Positions 25,984 to 35,800 are shown, counted from the stretch's first letter. The stretch is 64,000 nt of DNA from an uncultured Mediterraneibacter sp. (GCA_944381495.1 CALWLJ010000016.1:18192-82191), one strand, 5' to 3'. Numbers and translations are program-made. Notes: generated by a model from the letters alone, not told the origin.

Positions 25984-27489
25984 TTAATCATAATAAGAAT
26001 CCAGAATGTCCGCAGCAATTGAAACAGCCTTTCCTCCCGGGCTTCCGTCCGAGCCTTCTGTGATCACGCAGATAACAAGATCCGGGTTGTCAACATTGGT
26101 AAATCCCATGAACCAGGAATGCGTCCGGTCACTGTCAGACATGCTGTATTCGGCTGTTCCTGTTTTTCCCGCCGCAGTGTATGACTTGCCGCTGAGCACG
26201 GAACCGGTTCCTTCTTCCACAACAGCTTCCATATATTCCTTCAGCTGAGACGCCTCCGCCGAAGTCATGACTTTCCGATAACTCTGAGGCACATTATGCC
26301 GGATTTCAGAACCTGTATAATTCGTAATACTGTCCACAAGATAAGGCCGCATCATAGTTCCGCCATTTGCAATTGCCTGTGTGATCATGGCCATGTGGTA
26401 CGGACTTGTCATCGTCTTTCCCTGTCCCATGGCAGTCATCATTACTTCGGAATCCTCCGAGTCTTCTGTCAGTGCAAAAGAACTCTTCGTATAATTCAGG
26501 ACAGACGGAAGACTGTTATTAAACAGGAGATCCTCAGCTGTTTCTCTGTATTTCGAAATATCAAGAGACAGTCCGATATTCGCAAAAGAACTGTTACAGG
26601 AGTTGGCAACCGAACTTCGAAGATCCTCATGGCCATGGGCCGTGCTTCCAAAGCAGTGGATCGTTGTATTGCCTTCTGTGATCTCTCCATCACAGTCATA
26701 AGTATAGTCAGCGTAATTGCTGTTCTGTCTCATAAAAGCCAGAGTCGTAATGATCTTAAAAGTAGATCCGGGAGCATAAGATCCCTGTGTAGCACGGTTC
26801 AGCATAGGACTGTTCTTAGAATCATTGTTCAGATCTGACCAGTCTTCCGCAATATCATTCGGATCAAAATCCGGCTTTGATACCATTGCAAGGATCTTTC
26901 CTGTACTGGCCTCTATGATCACCACAGCTCCCTTGTAACTCCCCAGAGCATCATAGGAAGCCTGCTGAAGATCCGCATCCAGTGTCGTCACTACAGTATC
27001 ACCGATGTTTTTAGCTCCGTCAAATTCATTCTGAAGCTTTTCAAGGAAAAATGCATTTGAGGTAAGCAGCTCGAAATTCTCTACTGATTCAAGTCCCATA
27101 TTTCCATACTGGGGATCACTGTATCCGATCACATGAGCAAATACAGATCCGTAAGGATAATTTCTGGTCTCTGTTCCATCATCGCTTACCAGTGTCTCTG
27201 CCAGCACATTTCCGTTTCTGTCTGTTATCGTCCCGCGGACGACATTTTCCGCAAATGTCTCCTGTCTCTGGTTATAAGGGCTGTTAATTACCGTACTTGC
27301 ACGGAACACAGTAAAATAAATCAGATACGCCATAAGTGCAATAAACAGGATTACAAAAAAATAAGTCACTCTAGCGAATTCTTTGTTTTGAGCGTGCTCT
27401 TTTTCTCTGGCGCGTCCTCTGTTTTGGGACTTCCTCGAATCTCGGTTTGTTCTCTGACGCTTTCTTTCTGGTCGTTCTTCCCGATACAT
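25984..27489 (-). CDS. Class B penicillin-binding protein (FtsI/PbpA-type transpeptidase)
   Basis: 501 residues from ATG at 27489, chosen for its AGGGAG site seven bases upstream; an ATG at 27534 has GGGAGG touching it and is less likely. A basic cytoplasmic tail (about 1-40) and one membrane segment (about 42-62) precede the dimerisation region. Transpeptidase motifs: active serine in PGSTFK, SCNSS, and AAGKTGTAEYS. It cross-links peptidoglycan, probably with the FtsW/RodA polymerase whose gene lies upstream. Their coding regions overlap by 119 bp in different frames. Confidence 0.92.
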   Translation of the reverse strand: MYREERPERKRQRTNRDSRKSQNRGRAREKEHAQNKEFARVTYFFVILFIALMAYLIYFTVFRASTVINSPYNQRQETFAENVVRGTITDRNGNVLAETLVSDDGTETRNYPYGSVFAHVIGYSDPQYGNMGLESVENFELLTSNAFFLEKLQNEFDGAKNIGDTVVTTLDADLQQASYDALGSYKGAVVIIEASTGKILAMVSKPDFDPNDIAEDWSDLNNDSKNSPMLNRATQGSYAPGSTFKIITTLAFMRQNSNYADYTYDCDGEITEGNTTIHCFGSTAHGHEDLRSSVANSCNSSFANIGLSLDISKYRETAEDLLFNNSLPSVLNYTKSSFALTEDSEDSEVMMTAMGQGKTMTSPYHMAMITQAIANGGTMMRPYLVDSITNYTGSEIRHNVPQSYRKVMTSAEASQLKEYMEAVVEEGTGSVLSGKSYTAAGKTGTAEYSMSDSDRTHSWFMGFTNVDNPDLVICVITEGSDGSPGGKAVSIAADILDSYYD

Positions 27490-28846
27490 CTCTTGACTCC
27501 CTTTCTTTTTTTCTCTCGATTTTTTCCTCTTCATCCTCCCTCACAATATACAATCCCTGTATAATACCGAACATGATCATTGTACTGAGCATAGAACTTC
27601 CTCCATAACTTACCAGAGGAAGTGTCAGTCCTGTCAGAGGAATAAATTTCGTTACACCGCCAACCTGAAGGAATACCTGGAAAATGTAGCAAGTTCCAAG
27701 CCCCAGGGCAACAAGCTTATAAAACGGATCTCGAAGTTCCATGGCTATATTCAGGAACATGATATAACAGCTCACGCATACAAGAATCAGGCACAGTCCG
27801 AAGATGACTCCCATCTCCTCTGTAATTGCCGAAAATATAAAGTCTGTCTCTGACACAGGTATGGAGCCCGGCTGTCCCTGAAAAAGACCAGTACCGAACC
27901 AGCTTCCGGTTCCAATGCCAAAAAGTGACTGGGCGATCTGATAACCGCCCCCGGAATAAGTTGCGAAGGGATCCTGCCACGCTTCCACACGTACACGGAT
28001 ATGGGAAAACAGATGATACCCCACAACCGCAGCTCCGCAGCCCGCGGCAATCCCGGCAAGAGCATACAGAGGCTGACGGGTCGCCACATACAGCATGACC
28101 AGATAAACAATAAAGAATATCAATGCGGCTCCAAGGTCTGTAGAAACAACAAGAATCAGGACATGAGCCGCAGCTACAGCCGTCGTGACCACTACATTTT
28201 TAAACTCTACAGACGCCTTCAGACTTGCGGCCACAAAAAACACAAAAATAATCTTCACAAACTCTGACGGCTGGATATTAACCGGTCCCAGATCAAAACT
28301 TAATTTCGCACCGCCGGACCGGCCTCCGAAAAGGGCCACGGCAAGCAGTGCAGCGCCTCCCACAGCTGCATAAATATATGTCCACTGTTCCAGAAACGTA
28401 AGTTTCTTGATCAGGATCGGTACGATCAGCCCGAAGATGACTCCAAGTATAATAAAGATCAGCTGTCTGACTGAGCTTCCATATGGCGACGGATTATCTG
28501 ATGACAGTCTGGTGATCATGATCATCCCGGCCGTCATCAACATACACATATTGTTGACCACCAGCCTTGACACACTTGGATAGATCAGGTTGTACAGAAG
28601 GATTACAGCCAGAAGAACAACTGCAAGTGCAGCCCCGATAAATAGGATCCTCATATCTTCTTCCGCCAGATACATTGCGCCGAAAGCAGTACAGAGGATC
28701 AGGAACATCAGTACATCCTGCCTGATCAAAACCGGTGTTTCCTCGTCTTCATAATTTCGTGTAAAAATCGAAAAACAGGAAAACGTATAAGCCGCCATCA
28801 GTATGATGATCAGATATTTAGATAGTTGAATAATTATATTTGCCAA
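27371..28846 (-). CDS. FtsW/RodA/SpoVE-family peptidoglycan polymerase
   Basis: 491 residues with about ten to twelve membrane segments. Family blocks include QPSEFVKIIFVFF, DLGAALIFFIVYL, GSGGGYQ-like YSGGGYQIAQSLFGIGTGSWFG, and the closing LTGLTLPLVSYGGSSM. SEDS proteins polymerise glycan strands from lipid II and work with a class B penicillin-binding protein, here the next gene. The C-terminal 55 residues are a Lys/Arg/Glu-rich tail whose DNA also encodes the start of that protein. Which of FtsW, RodA or SpoVE it is cannot be told from sequence alone. Confidence 0.93.
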   Translation of the reverse strand: MANIIIQLSKYLIIILMAAYTFSCFSIFTRNYEDEETPVLIRQDVLMFLILCTAFGAMYLAEEDMRILFIGAALAVVLLAVILLYNLIYPSVSRLVVNNMCMLMTAGMIMITRLSSDNPSPYGSSVRQLIFIILGVIFGLIVPILIKKLTFLEQWTYIYAAVGGAALLAVALFGGRSGGAKLSFDLGPVNIQPSEFVKIIFVFFVAASLKASVEFKNVVVTTAVAAAHVLILVVSTDLGAALIFFIVYLVMLYVATRQPLYALAGIAAGCGAAVVGYHLFSHIRVRVEAWQDPFATYSGGGYQIAQSLFGIGTGSWFGTGLFQGQPGSIPVSETDFIFSAITEEMGVIFGLCLILVCVSCYIMFLNIAMELRDPFYKLVALGLGTCYIFQVFLQVGGVTKFIPLTGLTLPLVSYGGSSMLSTMIMFGIIQGLYIVREDEEEKIERKKERESRDVSGRTTRKKASENKPRFEEVPKQRTRQRKRARSKQRIR

Positions 28847-28859
28847 ATTTTCACCCGCC

Positions 28860-31334
28860 TTATATGATTCCTCTTGTAAAATGTCCCGTTGTACTCTCCG
28901 GGATCAGACCGTCTGTATTTTTCCCGTCTGTATACGCCGCTCCTCTTTCACCGGGATGCTGTTCTTTCCCGTCATCTTCTGACACTGCAAATACATCTGC
29001 TGCAAGACGCAGGAGTTCAGCTGTCTCCTCTTTGTTTTCCACACTGAAGCGAAGGACCATCCCCTCCGGAGACAGTTCGCGTATTCTGTCCGCCTGACTG
29101 CCCAGATACAGCACAGACATGTTATAAACCACATTATAACAGAAGTTACAGTAATTTCGAACCGGGTATTTTTTATCCTTCCTGTCCGTCAGATACAAAA
29201 CACCCTTTTTCCCCGAACATTCCGATACGGTTTTCCTGATACATTGTGCAGATACCATAACAGGGAAACGGCCGTACACGGTCAGAGCACATCCGTTCAT
29301 TCCCATCATCGCCATTTCATCCGCATTCAGTTCGGCCGGCGCCGTAAACTCTTCTACGCCAAGGTCACGCCAGAACTGCTTGGCATATCGGTTAAACACA
29401 TAAAGATTATGGTCTAAAATGATCCGTTTGTCAAATTTATGCTTTTTCAGAAAGTAAAAACTCTCATAATTACGGAGCATCAGTCCATCCATCGGAAAAT
29501 CAAATACATCATCAGCCATTTCTTCAAATACTTTCTCTGCGTTATTTCTGAAAATATAGGGCATGACAGGAACTACTTCAATTCCTTGTTTTCTCAGGCT
29601 TTCAGCCAGTATTCGGATCTCACTGTTCCGGAAGAAATCCGATACCATCTGGCAGTCCGGACAAATACGGCTTACGGCATATTTTCCCGCTTCATCTTTT
29701 TTTCTGACATAATCTGCCGCAGCCTCAAACTGCTCCCGTGTTTCAGCGATTATGATCAGCCGTTCATTAACATTCTGCTTCGTCTGCTCTTTCGGGAGAT
29801 ATTTTCGAATCCCGGAAGCTCTGTAGAAGGAAGAGACAATCTCCCTGCGCAGTCCCTCCAGTGCCATTCGTCTCAAGCTGTTCAGCTGCTGCATGGGAAG
29901 AAAAACAGACTCGTCCATATATATATCCATATTCTCGAAAACAAATTCCGTATTACCAGTTTTCAACAGTCTTGCTCGGACGCCGGCTTCTTCGAGAGGC
30001 TGCTTCTGTGCATGCTGTACCCTCTCCTCTGACTGCACAGTAAAAGTATGCTCCCCGGCGGATACAGTAAGGACAGCAGGGCTTTCTTCTGATAGATATA
30101 ATGAAGCATCCGCTTTTACAGGCAGTTTTGCTTCAACATAACGATCTTTCACATCACGGATCAGTTTTTCATTACGGATCCGGCAGAGTACAGTGCCTTT
30201 TCGGAAATGTCTTCCCTTTGGCGAAAGGAATTTCAGCTCTTCCCCCTTTTTTATATCACTTCCCAGTGTATAGTTTTCTCTCCCTTCCCCGATTTCAATC
30301 ACATCGCCTCTGTTCACTTCCGTCAGTGCGGCTGCCCTGACCTCTCTCCCCTTCTGTGACAGGACACGGAACGCAGGAACGCCGGCATGATTCGGACGCC
30401 CCAGAGAAATCATGTCTTTTCCATTGTGCTGACGGTAATACCCTGTTCCCGATCCGCCTCTGTTATACAGATCCATCAGCTTTTCTCTGTCAGATGGATC
30501 AACATGAAATCCTTCTCTTCCTTTCAGCAGATAAAGATCCGCATATTTCCGGTACATTGCAGTTACAAGAGCCACGTATTCCGGCGATTTCATCCTGCCT
30601 TCGATTTTAAACGAATCAATCCCGGCCTCGATCAGCTCAGGGATCATATCCAGGGTACAGATATCCTTTAGACTGAGAAGATGTCCCTTACGTCCTTCCG
30701 CCGACCAGAGCAGACGACAGGGCTGCGCGCATTGTCCCCGGTTGCCGCTTCTCCCTCCGATCATACTGCTCATCAGGCACTGCCCGGAATAGCAGTAGCA
30801 AAGCGCACCATGGACAAAACACTCCACCTCCAGAGACGTTTCATCATGAATTCGCCGCACCTCTTTCAAAGACAGTTCTCTCGCAGGCACAACCCGCGAT
30901 GCGCCCTGCTCTTCCATCAGTTTAGCTCCTGCCGCGCTGGTGATCGTCATCTGTGTGCTGGCATGAATATCCATCTCAGGAAAACACTCCCGAATATAGC
31001 GGAAGACTCCCGGATCCTGAACGATCACCGCATCAAGTCCGCAGCGATAGAGGGGATCCAGATAATCGAATAGACTGTCAATCTCGCTTTCTTTCAGCAG
31101 TGTATTTACAGTCAGATAGAATTTCTTCCCGTGAAAATGCGCTTCTTCAATTGCTTCGACAAGTTCCTCTTCAGAGAAATTGTCGGCATAAGCTCTGGCT
31201 CCAAAACGGGGGCCGCCTGCATAGACAGCGTCCGCGCCGGCACACAACGCCGCGCGGAAACAGGTATAAGACCCCGCCGGAGCCAATATTTCAATATTTC
31301 TATTTTTATTTAACATTCTGTTTTTTCCTGACAT
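28860..31334 (-). CDS. U32-family peptidase with DUF3656 (RlhA-like)
   Basis: 824 residues. The U32 core (about 14-290) starts IEILAPAGSYTCFRAALCAGADAVY and includes ECFVHGALCYCYSGQCLMSS and the cysteine-bearing NRGQCAQPCRLLW, which may hold an iron-sulfur cluster. The DUF3656 region follows (about 350-480). RlhA members hydroxylate a cytidine of 23S rRNA; other members act in tRNA or ubiquinone hydroxylation, so peptidase is a historic name. Start uncertain: ATG at 31334 lies in a TGACATA/TATGTCA palindrome, and ATG at 31316 has AGGA nine bases upstream. Gap to ftsW is 13 bp. Confidence 0.88.
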   Translation of the reverse strand: MSGKNRMLNKNRNIEILAPAGSYTCFRAALCAGADAVYAGGPRFGARAYADNFSEEELVEAIEEAHFHGKKFYLTVNTLLKESEIDSLFDYLDPLYRCGLDAVIVQDPGVFRYIRECFPEMDIHASTQMTITSAAGAKLMEEQGASRVVPARELSLKEVRRIHDETSLEVECFVHGALCYCYSGQCLMSSMIGGRSGNRGQCAQPCRLLWSAEGRKGHLLSLKDICTLDMIPELIEAGIDSFKIEGRMKSPEYVALVTAMYRKYADLYLLKGREGFHVDPSDREKLMDLYNRGGSGTGYYRQHNGKDMISLGRPNHAGVPAFRVLSQKGREVRAAALTEVNRGDVIEIGEGRENYTLGSDIKKGEELKFLSPKGRHFRKGTVLCRIRNEKLIRDVKDRYVEAKLPVKADASLYLSEESPAVLTVSAGEHTFTVQSEERVQHAQKQPLEEAGVRARLLKTGNTEFVFENMDIYMDESVFLPMQQLNSLRRMALEGLRREIVSSFYRASGIRKYLPKEQTKQNVNERLIIIAETREQFEAAADYVRKKDEAGKYAVSRICPDCQMVSDFFRNSEIRILAESLRKQGIEVVPVMPYIFRNNAEKVFEEMADDVFDFPMDGLMLRNYESFYFLKKHKFDKRIILDHNLYVFNRYAKQFWRDLGVEEFTAPAELNADEMAMMGMNGCALTVYGRFPVMVSAQCIRKTVSECSGKKGVLYLTDRKDKKYPVRNYCNFCYNVVYNMSVLYLGSQADRIRELSPEGMVLRFSVENKEETAELLRLAADVFAVSEDDGKEQHPGERGAAYTDGKNTDGLIPESTTGHFTRGII

Positions 31335-31458
31335 AATATGTCATTTTCTCCTTGATTTTCTGAGTATAACAATTCTCCCCCACCCCTTCTGACACAAAAA
31401 TATTCCATTGGGCGGCATTACATCAGCGGGCAGCAGCTGTCTACCGTCCTGCTTAATG

Positions 31459-31488
31459 AAACAGGCTGTCGTTTCTGACAGCCTGTTT
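31459..31488 (-). terminator. Terminator hairpin after zapA
   Basis: A 12-bp perfect stem AAACAGGCTGTC/GACAGCCTGTTT (31459-31470 with 31477-31488) begins one base after the zapA stop codon. The U-tract is short (TTTC). Confidence 0.7.
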
Positions 31489-31489
31489 G

Positions 31490-31900
31490 TTACCTTCTGC
31501 GGTTTTTCATCTCTGTTTCGAGCTTGACAATCTGCATCTGGAGATCATTGTTCTCCTCCTTTACCTTTGCAAGCTCCTTCTCCGTATTCTCCAGCTTGAT
31601 CTGCGCTGAGATCAGTTCATGCTTGAGATCATACATCTCTTTATCCTTCAGTTCAATATCATTCTCAAGGGAATCTCCCTGTTTCTTCGCCTTAAAATAG
31701 TCATCCGCGATATTCAGAGCAAGAAGCACGTTCCTTGTATCTGCACTCTGCTTCCTGTAGCCTTCACTGTTGGCACACTCTGTAATCTTGTGGTTCAGGT
31801 AGGAAGACACTTTCTGCAGATACTCTTCGCCTTCAAATCCGCTCAGGGTATATACTTTCCCCCCGATTAATACTTCCGTAAAATGTTTTGCTGAACTCAT
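31490..31900 (-). CDS. zapA: Cell division protein ZapA
   Basis: 136 residues from ATG at 31900, five bases after GAGGAGG; the longer frame to 31930 includes the site. The N-terminal ZapA domain (VLIGGKVYTLSGFEGEEYLQKV) and a long coiled coil (about 75-136) are as expected for the Firmicute form. ZapA bundles FtsZ filaments at the division septum. A promoter lies directly upstream (31929-31957), and a terminator directly after, so it is likely its own transcript. Confidence 0.92.
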   Translation of the reverse strand: MSSAKHFTEVLIGGKVYTLSGFEGEEYLQKVSSYLNHKITECANSEGYRKQSADTRNVLLALNIADDYFKAKKQGDSLENDIELKDKEMYDLKHELISAQIKLENTEKELAKVKEENNDLQMQIVKLETEMKNRRR

Positions 31901-31928
31901 AGCATCCTCCTCATGTTTCTTATTAAAC

Positions 31929-31957
31929 ATTATAAACTATCTTCCAGTAAAAACCAA
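31929..31957 (-). promoter_or_regulatory. Sigma-A promoter of zapA
   Basis: TTGGTT (31957-31952), 17-bp spacer, TATAAT (31934-31929), about 30 bp before the start codon. Confidence 0.7.
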
Positions 31958-32004
31958 CTGTTTTTTCAGGAAATCTGTCAGCACGCTTCAGACGGAAAAT
32001 CGCC

Positions 32005-33012
32005 TCACTCTCCCCGCTCAGGCATTGGGATGCCAAGATGGGAGTATGCCAGATCAGTCACAACTCTGCCCCTCGGCGTTCTCTGGATAAAGCCATTCTT
32101 CAGCAGATACGGCTCATATACATCTTCCAGAGTGCCCGCATCTTCGGAAATGGATGCCGCAAGAGTATCCAGTCCCACTGGTCCTCCCTGGAATTTCTCG
32201 ATCATTGTCAGCAGGATCGAACGGTCTATGTGATCCAGACCGTATTTATCTACGTCAAGCAGATCGAGTGCATAATCCGCAACACTCTTTGTGATCCTGC
32301 CATCATACTTCACCTGGGCAAAATCCCTGACTCTCTTCAGGAGACGGTTTGCAAGTCTGGGGGTTCCTCTGGAACGTCTGGCCAGCTCCAGCGCACCTTC
32401 CTCTTCAATCTCCACATTCAGTACTTTGGCAGACCGCAGAATAATTGTCTTGAGTTCCTGATCCGTATAAAACTCCAGACGGTTCACCACCCCAAAACGA
32501 TCTCTCAGAGGCGCCGTCAGCATTCCCGCACGGGTAGTAGCCCCTACCAGTGTAAACTCGGGCAAATTCAGTCTTATAGACCTTGCCCCTGCGCCTTTTC
32601 CGATCATGATATCAATGGCGTAATCTTCCATTGCCGGATAAAGCACTTCCTCCACCTGCCGGTTCAGCCGGTGGATCTCATCCACAAAAAGGACGTCATG
32701 TTCCTGAAGACTGTTCAGGATTGCCGCCATTTCTCCCGGTTTCTCGATCGCAGGACCAGAGGTGACTTTCATATGAACGCCCATCTCATTGGCAATAATT
32801 CCGGCAAGTGTTGTTTTTCCCAGACCGGGAGGGCCATAAAACAGCACATGATCCAACGCCTCTCCTCTTGCCTTCGCAGCCTCAATATAAATCTTAAGTG
32901 TCTCCTTCGCCTTCTCCTGTCCGATATAATCTTTCAGGAGCTGCGGCCTCAGTTCACTCTCTATCTTGATATCTTCTTCCAGATTTTCTGTCGTAATGAT
33001 TCTTCTGCTCAT
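32005..33012 (-). CDS. ruvB: Holliday junction branch migration helicase RuvB
   Basis: 335 residues, full length. Walker A GPPGLGKT at 60-67, DEIHRL Walker B, and the RuvB-specific [18 protein letters not shown] are present. It is the AAA+ motor that drives branch migration with RuvA. Follows ruvA by 61 bp. There is no ruvC, as expected in Firmicutes, where RecU (5828-6361) fills the role. Confidence 0.98.
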   Translation of the reverse strand: MSRRIITTENLEEDIKIESELRPQLLKDYIGQEKAKETLKIYIEAAKARGEALDHVLFYGPPGLGKTTLAGIIANEMGVHMKVTSGPAIEKPGEMAAILNSLQEHDVLFVDEIHRLNRQVEEVLYPAMEDYAIDIMIGKGAGARSIRLNLPEFTLVGATTRAGMLTAPLRDRFGVVNRLEFYTDQELKTIILRSAKVLNVEIEEEGALELARRSRGTPRLANRLLKRVRDFAQVKYDGRITKSVADYALDLLDVDKYGLDHIDRSILLTMIEKFQGGPVGLDTLAASISEDAGTLEDVYEPYLLKNGFIQRTPRGRVVTDLAYSHLGIPMPERGE

Positions 33013-33073
33013 ATTTTCCTCTGTTTCAAATAACGATTCTGGTCATGCCTTCATCAAACGATACGGATAACTG

Positions 33074-33685
33074 CTAAAAAAGATACTTCAACGCCTCTTT
33101 CAGAATATCTTCCACACTAGCACAGTCAGGTGAAGTATTCTTAACGGCACGAAGACTCTCTGCGCTTCCGTACCCCAGAGCAACAAGAGCCTGCACTGCC
33201 TCGGCCTGCATCGTGCTTTCACTTGAAACCGATTCAGCTCTTTCCGGTTCATTTCCGTGTGCGGCACGATCCAGCATATCCTCTATGTTTAACTTATCCT
33301 TCAGTTCAAGGATCAACTTTTCTGCCGTTTTCTTTCCTATTCCAGGCGCAGCTGCGATTGCCTTGGCGTCCCCTGACATAACAGCAAATCTTAGTTCATC
33401 CGGCGACAGGCAGGAGAGAATATTCAATCCCCCTTTCGGTCCGATGCCGCTGACGCCGATAAGAAGTCTGAAGATTTCAAGATCATCTCTTGTCGGGAAA
33501 CCGTAAAGCTGAAGTGCATCTTCTTTTACATTCAGATATGTATAGATCTTCACTTCGTTTCCCGTCTGAGGCAGAAGGGAAAGCGCCTGCCTCGACATGA
33601 ATATTCCATAGCCGATGCCTCCGGCTTCCACGATCGCCTTCTGCTCTTCTACCGCTGCAAGTTCCCCTCGTACATATGATATCAT
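33074..33685 (-). CDS. ruvA: Holliday junction DNA-binding protein RuvA
   Basis: 203 residues. Residues 1-62 form the OB domain (MISYVRGELAAVEEQ), followed by two helix-hairpin-helix repeats (GVSGIGPKGGLNILS; APGIGKKTAEKLILELK) and a C-terminal helical domain that contacts RuvB. Tetramers hold the four-way junction. Confidence 0.97.
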   Translation of the reverse strand: MISYVRGELAAVEEQKAIVEAGGIGYGIFMSRQALSLLPQTGNEVKIYTYLNVKEDALQLYGFPTRDDLEIFRLLIGVSGIGPKGGLNILSCLSPDELRFAVMSGDAKAIAAAPGIGKKTAEKLILELKDKLNIEDMLDRAAHGNEPERAESVSSESTMQAEAVQALVALGYGSAESLRAVKNTSPDCASVEDILKEALKYLF

Positions 33686-33765
33686 TTATCTTCTCTCCAC
33701 TTCTGATATTCTTCTGCTGATCTTCCGTATTTTATCCGTGCAGTTCACGCACGATCCTGTCTGTT

Positions 33766-34257
33766 TCAGCCGTCAATAAACCTGATTCTCTTCAGGATTC
33801 CGGCCGAAAGGATCCCGATCAGAAGTCCGGTCAGAACACCTGCGATCAGCAATGCAGGCAGATACCACCCGACCTGATACGTCTCCACCACCGCCATGGC
33901 CACAAGCAGCTGTCCGACATTGTGACTGACGCCGCCTGCAATACTTACGCCGGTCACACTGAATATATTTTTCCACTTCAGGAGTGACATCACGCCAAGA
34001 CTGAGGATCCCGCCTGCAAGACTGTACAGGATACTGAACAGATTGGTAAACATAAACCCTGCCAGCACAATCCTTACAACAGACAGAAGAAACGCTTCTT
34101 TCCATCCGTTCCGGTAAAGGACAACAACGATCACCAGATTGGCCAGTCCCAGCTTAGCTCCCGGTATGCCGAAATTGATCGGAATCAGCAGCTCCACATA
34201 GCTTAAGATCAGCGCAAGCGCAGTAAACACTCCGAAATATGCCGCTCTGTTTTTCAT
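33766..34257 (-). CDS. Gx transporter family membrane protein
   Basis: 163 residues from ATG at 34257, which has GAGGAGG five bases upstream; the GTG frame to 34272 spans that site. About five membrane segments with a Gly-rich pattern (PGAKLGLANLVIVV, GGVSHNVGQLLVA). Annotated elsewhere as heptaprenyl diphosphate synthase component I-like, but it looks like an S-component-type transporter. It stands with a NusG-II protein and apbE near rnf, a grouping seen in clostridia, so a flavin- or redox-related substrate is possible. Confidence 0.85.
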   Translation of the reverse strand: MKNRAAYFGVFTALALILSYVELLIPINFGIPGAKLGLANLVIVVVLYRNGWKEAFLLSVVRIVLAGFMFTNLFSILYSLAGGILSLGVMSLLKWKNIFSVTGVSIAGGVSHNVGQLLVAMAVVETYQVGWYLPALLIAGVLTGLLIGILSAGILKRIRFIDG

Positions 34258-34268
34258 GCTGCCTCCTC

Positions 34269-34631
34269 TCACTGTACCATACCGTCCAATTCAGGCTCAG
34301 CGCCTCCCTGTATAGAGACAACCACTTCATTTGGAAGGCAGATAATACTCTCGCCATTTCGTGAGACGGAGCTGTGATGAACACAGATCTGATCAGGACA
34401 GTCTGCCCATTCCATCACCGCTGTTCCCCCGCTGATCACCAGACGGTTTGTCTCTCCTATATCCACCGAACAGTCTTCTGTCAGCGGATAGCTTCCGTAC
34501 TCCTCTCCGTCAACCGTAACAACAACTACACTCTCAGATGGATCCCCGCCGTTCGCGAGAAACTGATATCCAAGGAGCGCAACAGCAATGATCAGAATCC
34601 CCCCAGCCAGAAACCAGTCGCTTTTCTTCAT
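34269..34631 (-). CDS. NusG domain II-containing exported protein
   Basis: 120 residues. One membrane anchor (about 7-25), then a small outside domain with CPDQICVHHSSV and ICLPNEVVVSIQG, signatures of the NusG-II family in clostridia. Despite the name this is not the transcription factor. Its genes often accompany ApbE and Rnf/Nqr systems. Ends 12 bp from the next gene. Confidence 0.85.
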   Translation of the reverse strand: MKKSDWFLAGGILIIAVALLGYQFLANGGDPSESVVVVTVDGEEYGSYPLTEDCSVDIGETNRLVISGGTAVMEWADCPDQICVHHSSVSRNGESIICLPNEVVVSIQGGAEPELDGMVQ

Positions 34632-34664
34632 ATTGCCACCTCTCTGAAGTTACTTCCGAAAGAC

Positions 34665-34693
34665 ATAATAGCACATTGGTAAACTTTGCGCAA
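34665..34693 (-). promoter_or_regulatory. Promoter of the NusG-II / Gx transporter pair
   Basis: TTGCGC (34693-34688), 17-bp spacer, TATTAT (34670-34665) with TGC before it, an extended -10. Confidence 0.65.
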
Positions 34694-34741
34694 CCGTATG
34701 TTCGGATAAGCGGCTACATGCCCATCTAGCGAAAACGATTC

Positions 34742-34770
34742 TTGTTTTCCTCATATACAGGCGCTATAAT
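34742..34770 (+). promoter_or_regulatory. Promoter of apbE
   Basis: TTGTTT (34742-34747), 17-bp spacer, TATAAT (34765-34770), about 40 bp before the ATG. Back to back with 34665-34693. Confidence 0.7.
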
Positions 34771-34810
34771 AACAGTCATGCAGTATGAATCATTAAAAAG
34801 GAGACTCTGA

Positions 34811-35800
34811 ATGAAACGATTTACAGCAATTCTTACAGCTGCAGTTTCGGCACTCACACTCTGCAGCTGCAGCACGCCACCATCATCCGAGCCGCTCTCT
34901 ATGACCGGTGTGTTTTTTGATACAATCGTCAGCATCGATATCTGGAACGGAACACAGGAGATTCTTGATCACTGCGAGGAACTCTGCAGCACCTATGAGC
35001 AGATGTTCAGTGCGACCATAGAAACCAGTGAAATTTCCCAGATAAACAATGCCGGCGGCCAGGCCGTAGATGTATCCGAAGAAACAGCCGATCTGATCCG
35101 GCTTGGAATAAAATACGGCGAGATATCCGACGGCGCGTTTGATATTACAATTGCTCCCGCCAGTTCTCTGTGGAATTTTACGGATAACGAAGAAAAAGTT
35201 CTTCCTGACAAAGAAAAACTTGCAGAAGCCGTTTCCCATATTGATTACCGATGTGTCGAAGTGACCGGCACCTCGGTGCGTCTTACCGATCCAGAAGCGC
35301 AGATAGATCTGGGGGGAATAGCAAAAGGTTATATTGCAGATCAGTTGAAACAATATCTGAAAAGCGAAGGGATCGAACATGCTCTCATTGATCTGGGAGG
35401 GAATATCCTGACAGTGGGCGGCAGATATGACGGGACGCCGTTTCGGATCGGCCTGCAGAAACCATTTGCAGATAACGGAACTGCCATTGCCACGCTGGAA
35501 CTGACAGATCAGTCCGCCGTATCTTCCGGCAACTCGGAGCGGTATTTTGAAAAGGACGGGATCATCTATCACCATATTCTTGATCCGGATACCGGGATGC
35601 CTGTCCAGAATAATCTGTTTCAGGTCACGATCATTTCTGACAGTTCCGCCGACGGAGATGCGCTGAGCACTTCCTGTTATGCACTCGGTCTGGAAAAGGG
35701 GATGGAACTGATCAAAAGTATAGAAGGTACAGAAGCAATATTCATTACAGACGATTACGAAATCATTACGACAAGCGACTCGCTGCCGATTTCCTACTAA
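34811..35800 (+). CDS. apbE: FAD:protein FMN transferase (ApbE), lipoprotein
   Basis: 329 residues. A signal peptide ends in a lipobox-like LCSC (Cys near 20-22). ApbE blocks: FDTIVSIDIW, SDGAFDITIAPASSLWNF, DLGGIAKGYIADQL, and SGNSERYFEKDGIIYHHILDPDTG with the metal-binding Asp. It attaches FMN covalently to Thr in SGAT-type motifs of RnfG, RnfD or NqrB/C outside the membrane. Position just before the rnf operon (convergent) supports that role. AAGGAG lies seven bases upstream of the ATG. Confidence 0.94.
   Translation: MKRFTAILTAAVSALTLCSCSTPPSSEPLSMTGVFFDTIVSIDIWNGTQEILDHCEELCSTYEQMFSATIETSEISQINNAGGQAVDVSEETADLIRLGIKYGEISDGAFDITIAPASSLWNFTDNEEKVLPDKEKLAEAVSHIDYRCVEVTGTSVRLTDPEAQIDLGGIAKGYIADQLKQYLKSEGIEHALIDLGGNILTVGGRYDGTPFRIGLQKPFADNGTAIATLELTDQSAVSSGNSERYFEKDGIIYHHILDPDTGMPVQNNLFQVTIISDSSADGDALSTSCYALGLEKGMELIKSIEGTEAIFITDDYEIITTSDSLPISY

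Noticed and set aside
27371-27534. Frameshift making one FtsW-PBP fusion
   Set aside because: Both frames have complete domain ends and a good ribosome binding site for the second gene; overlap is better explained as two genes.
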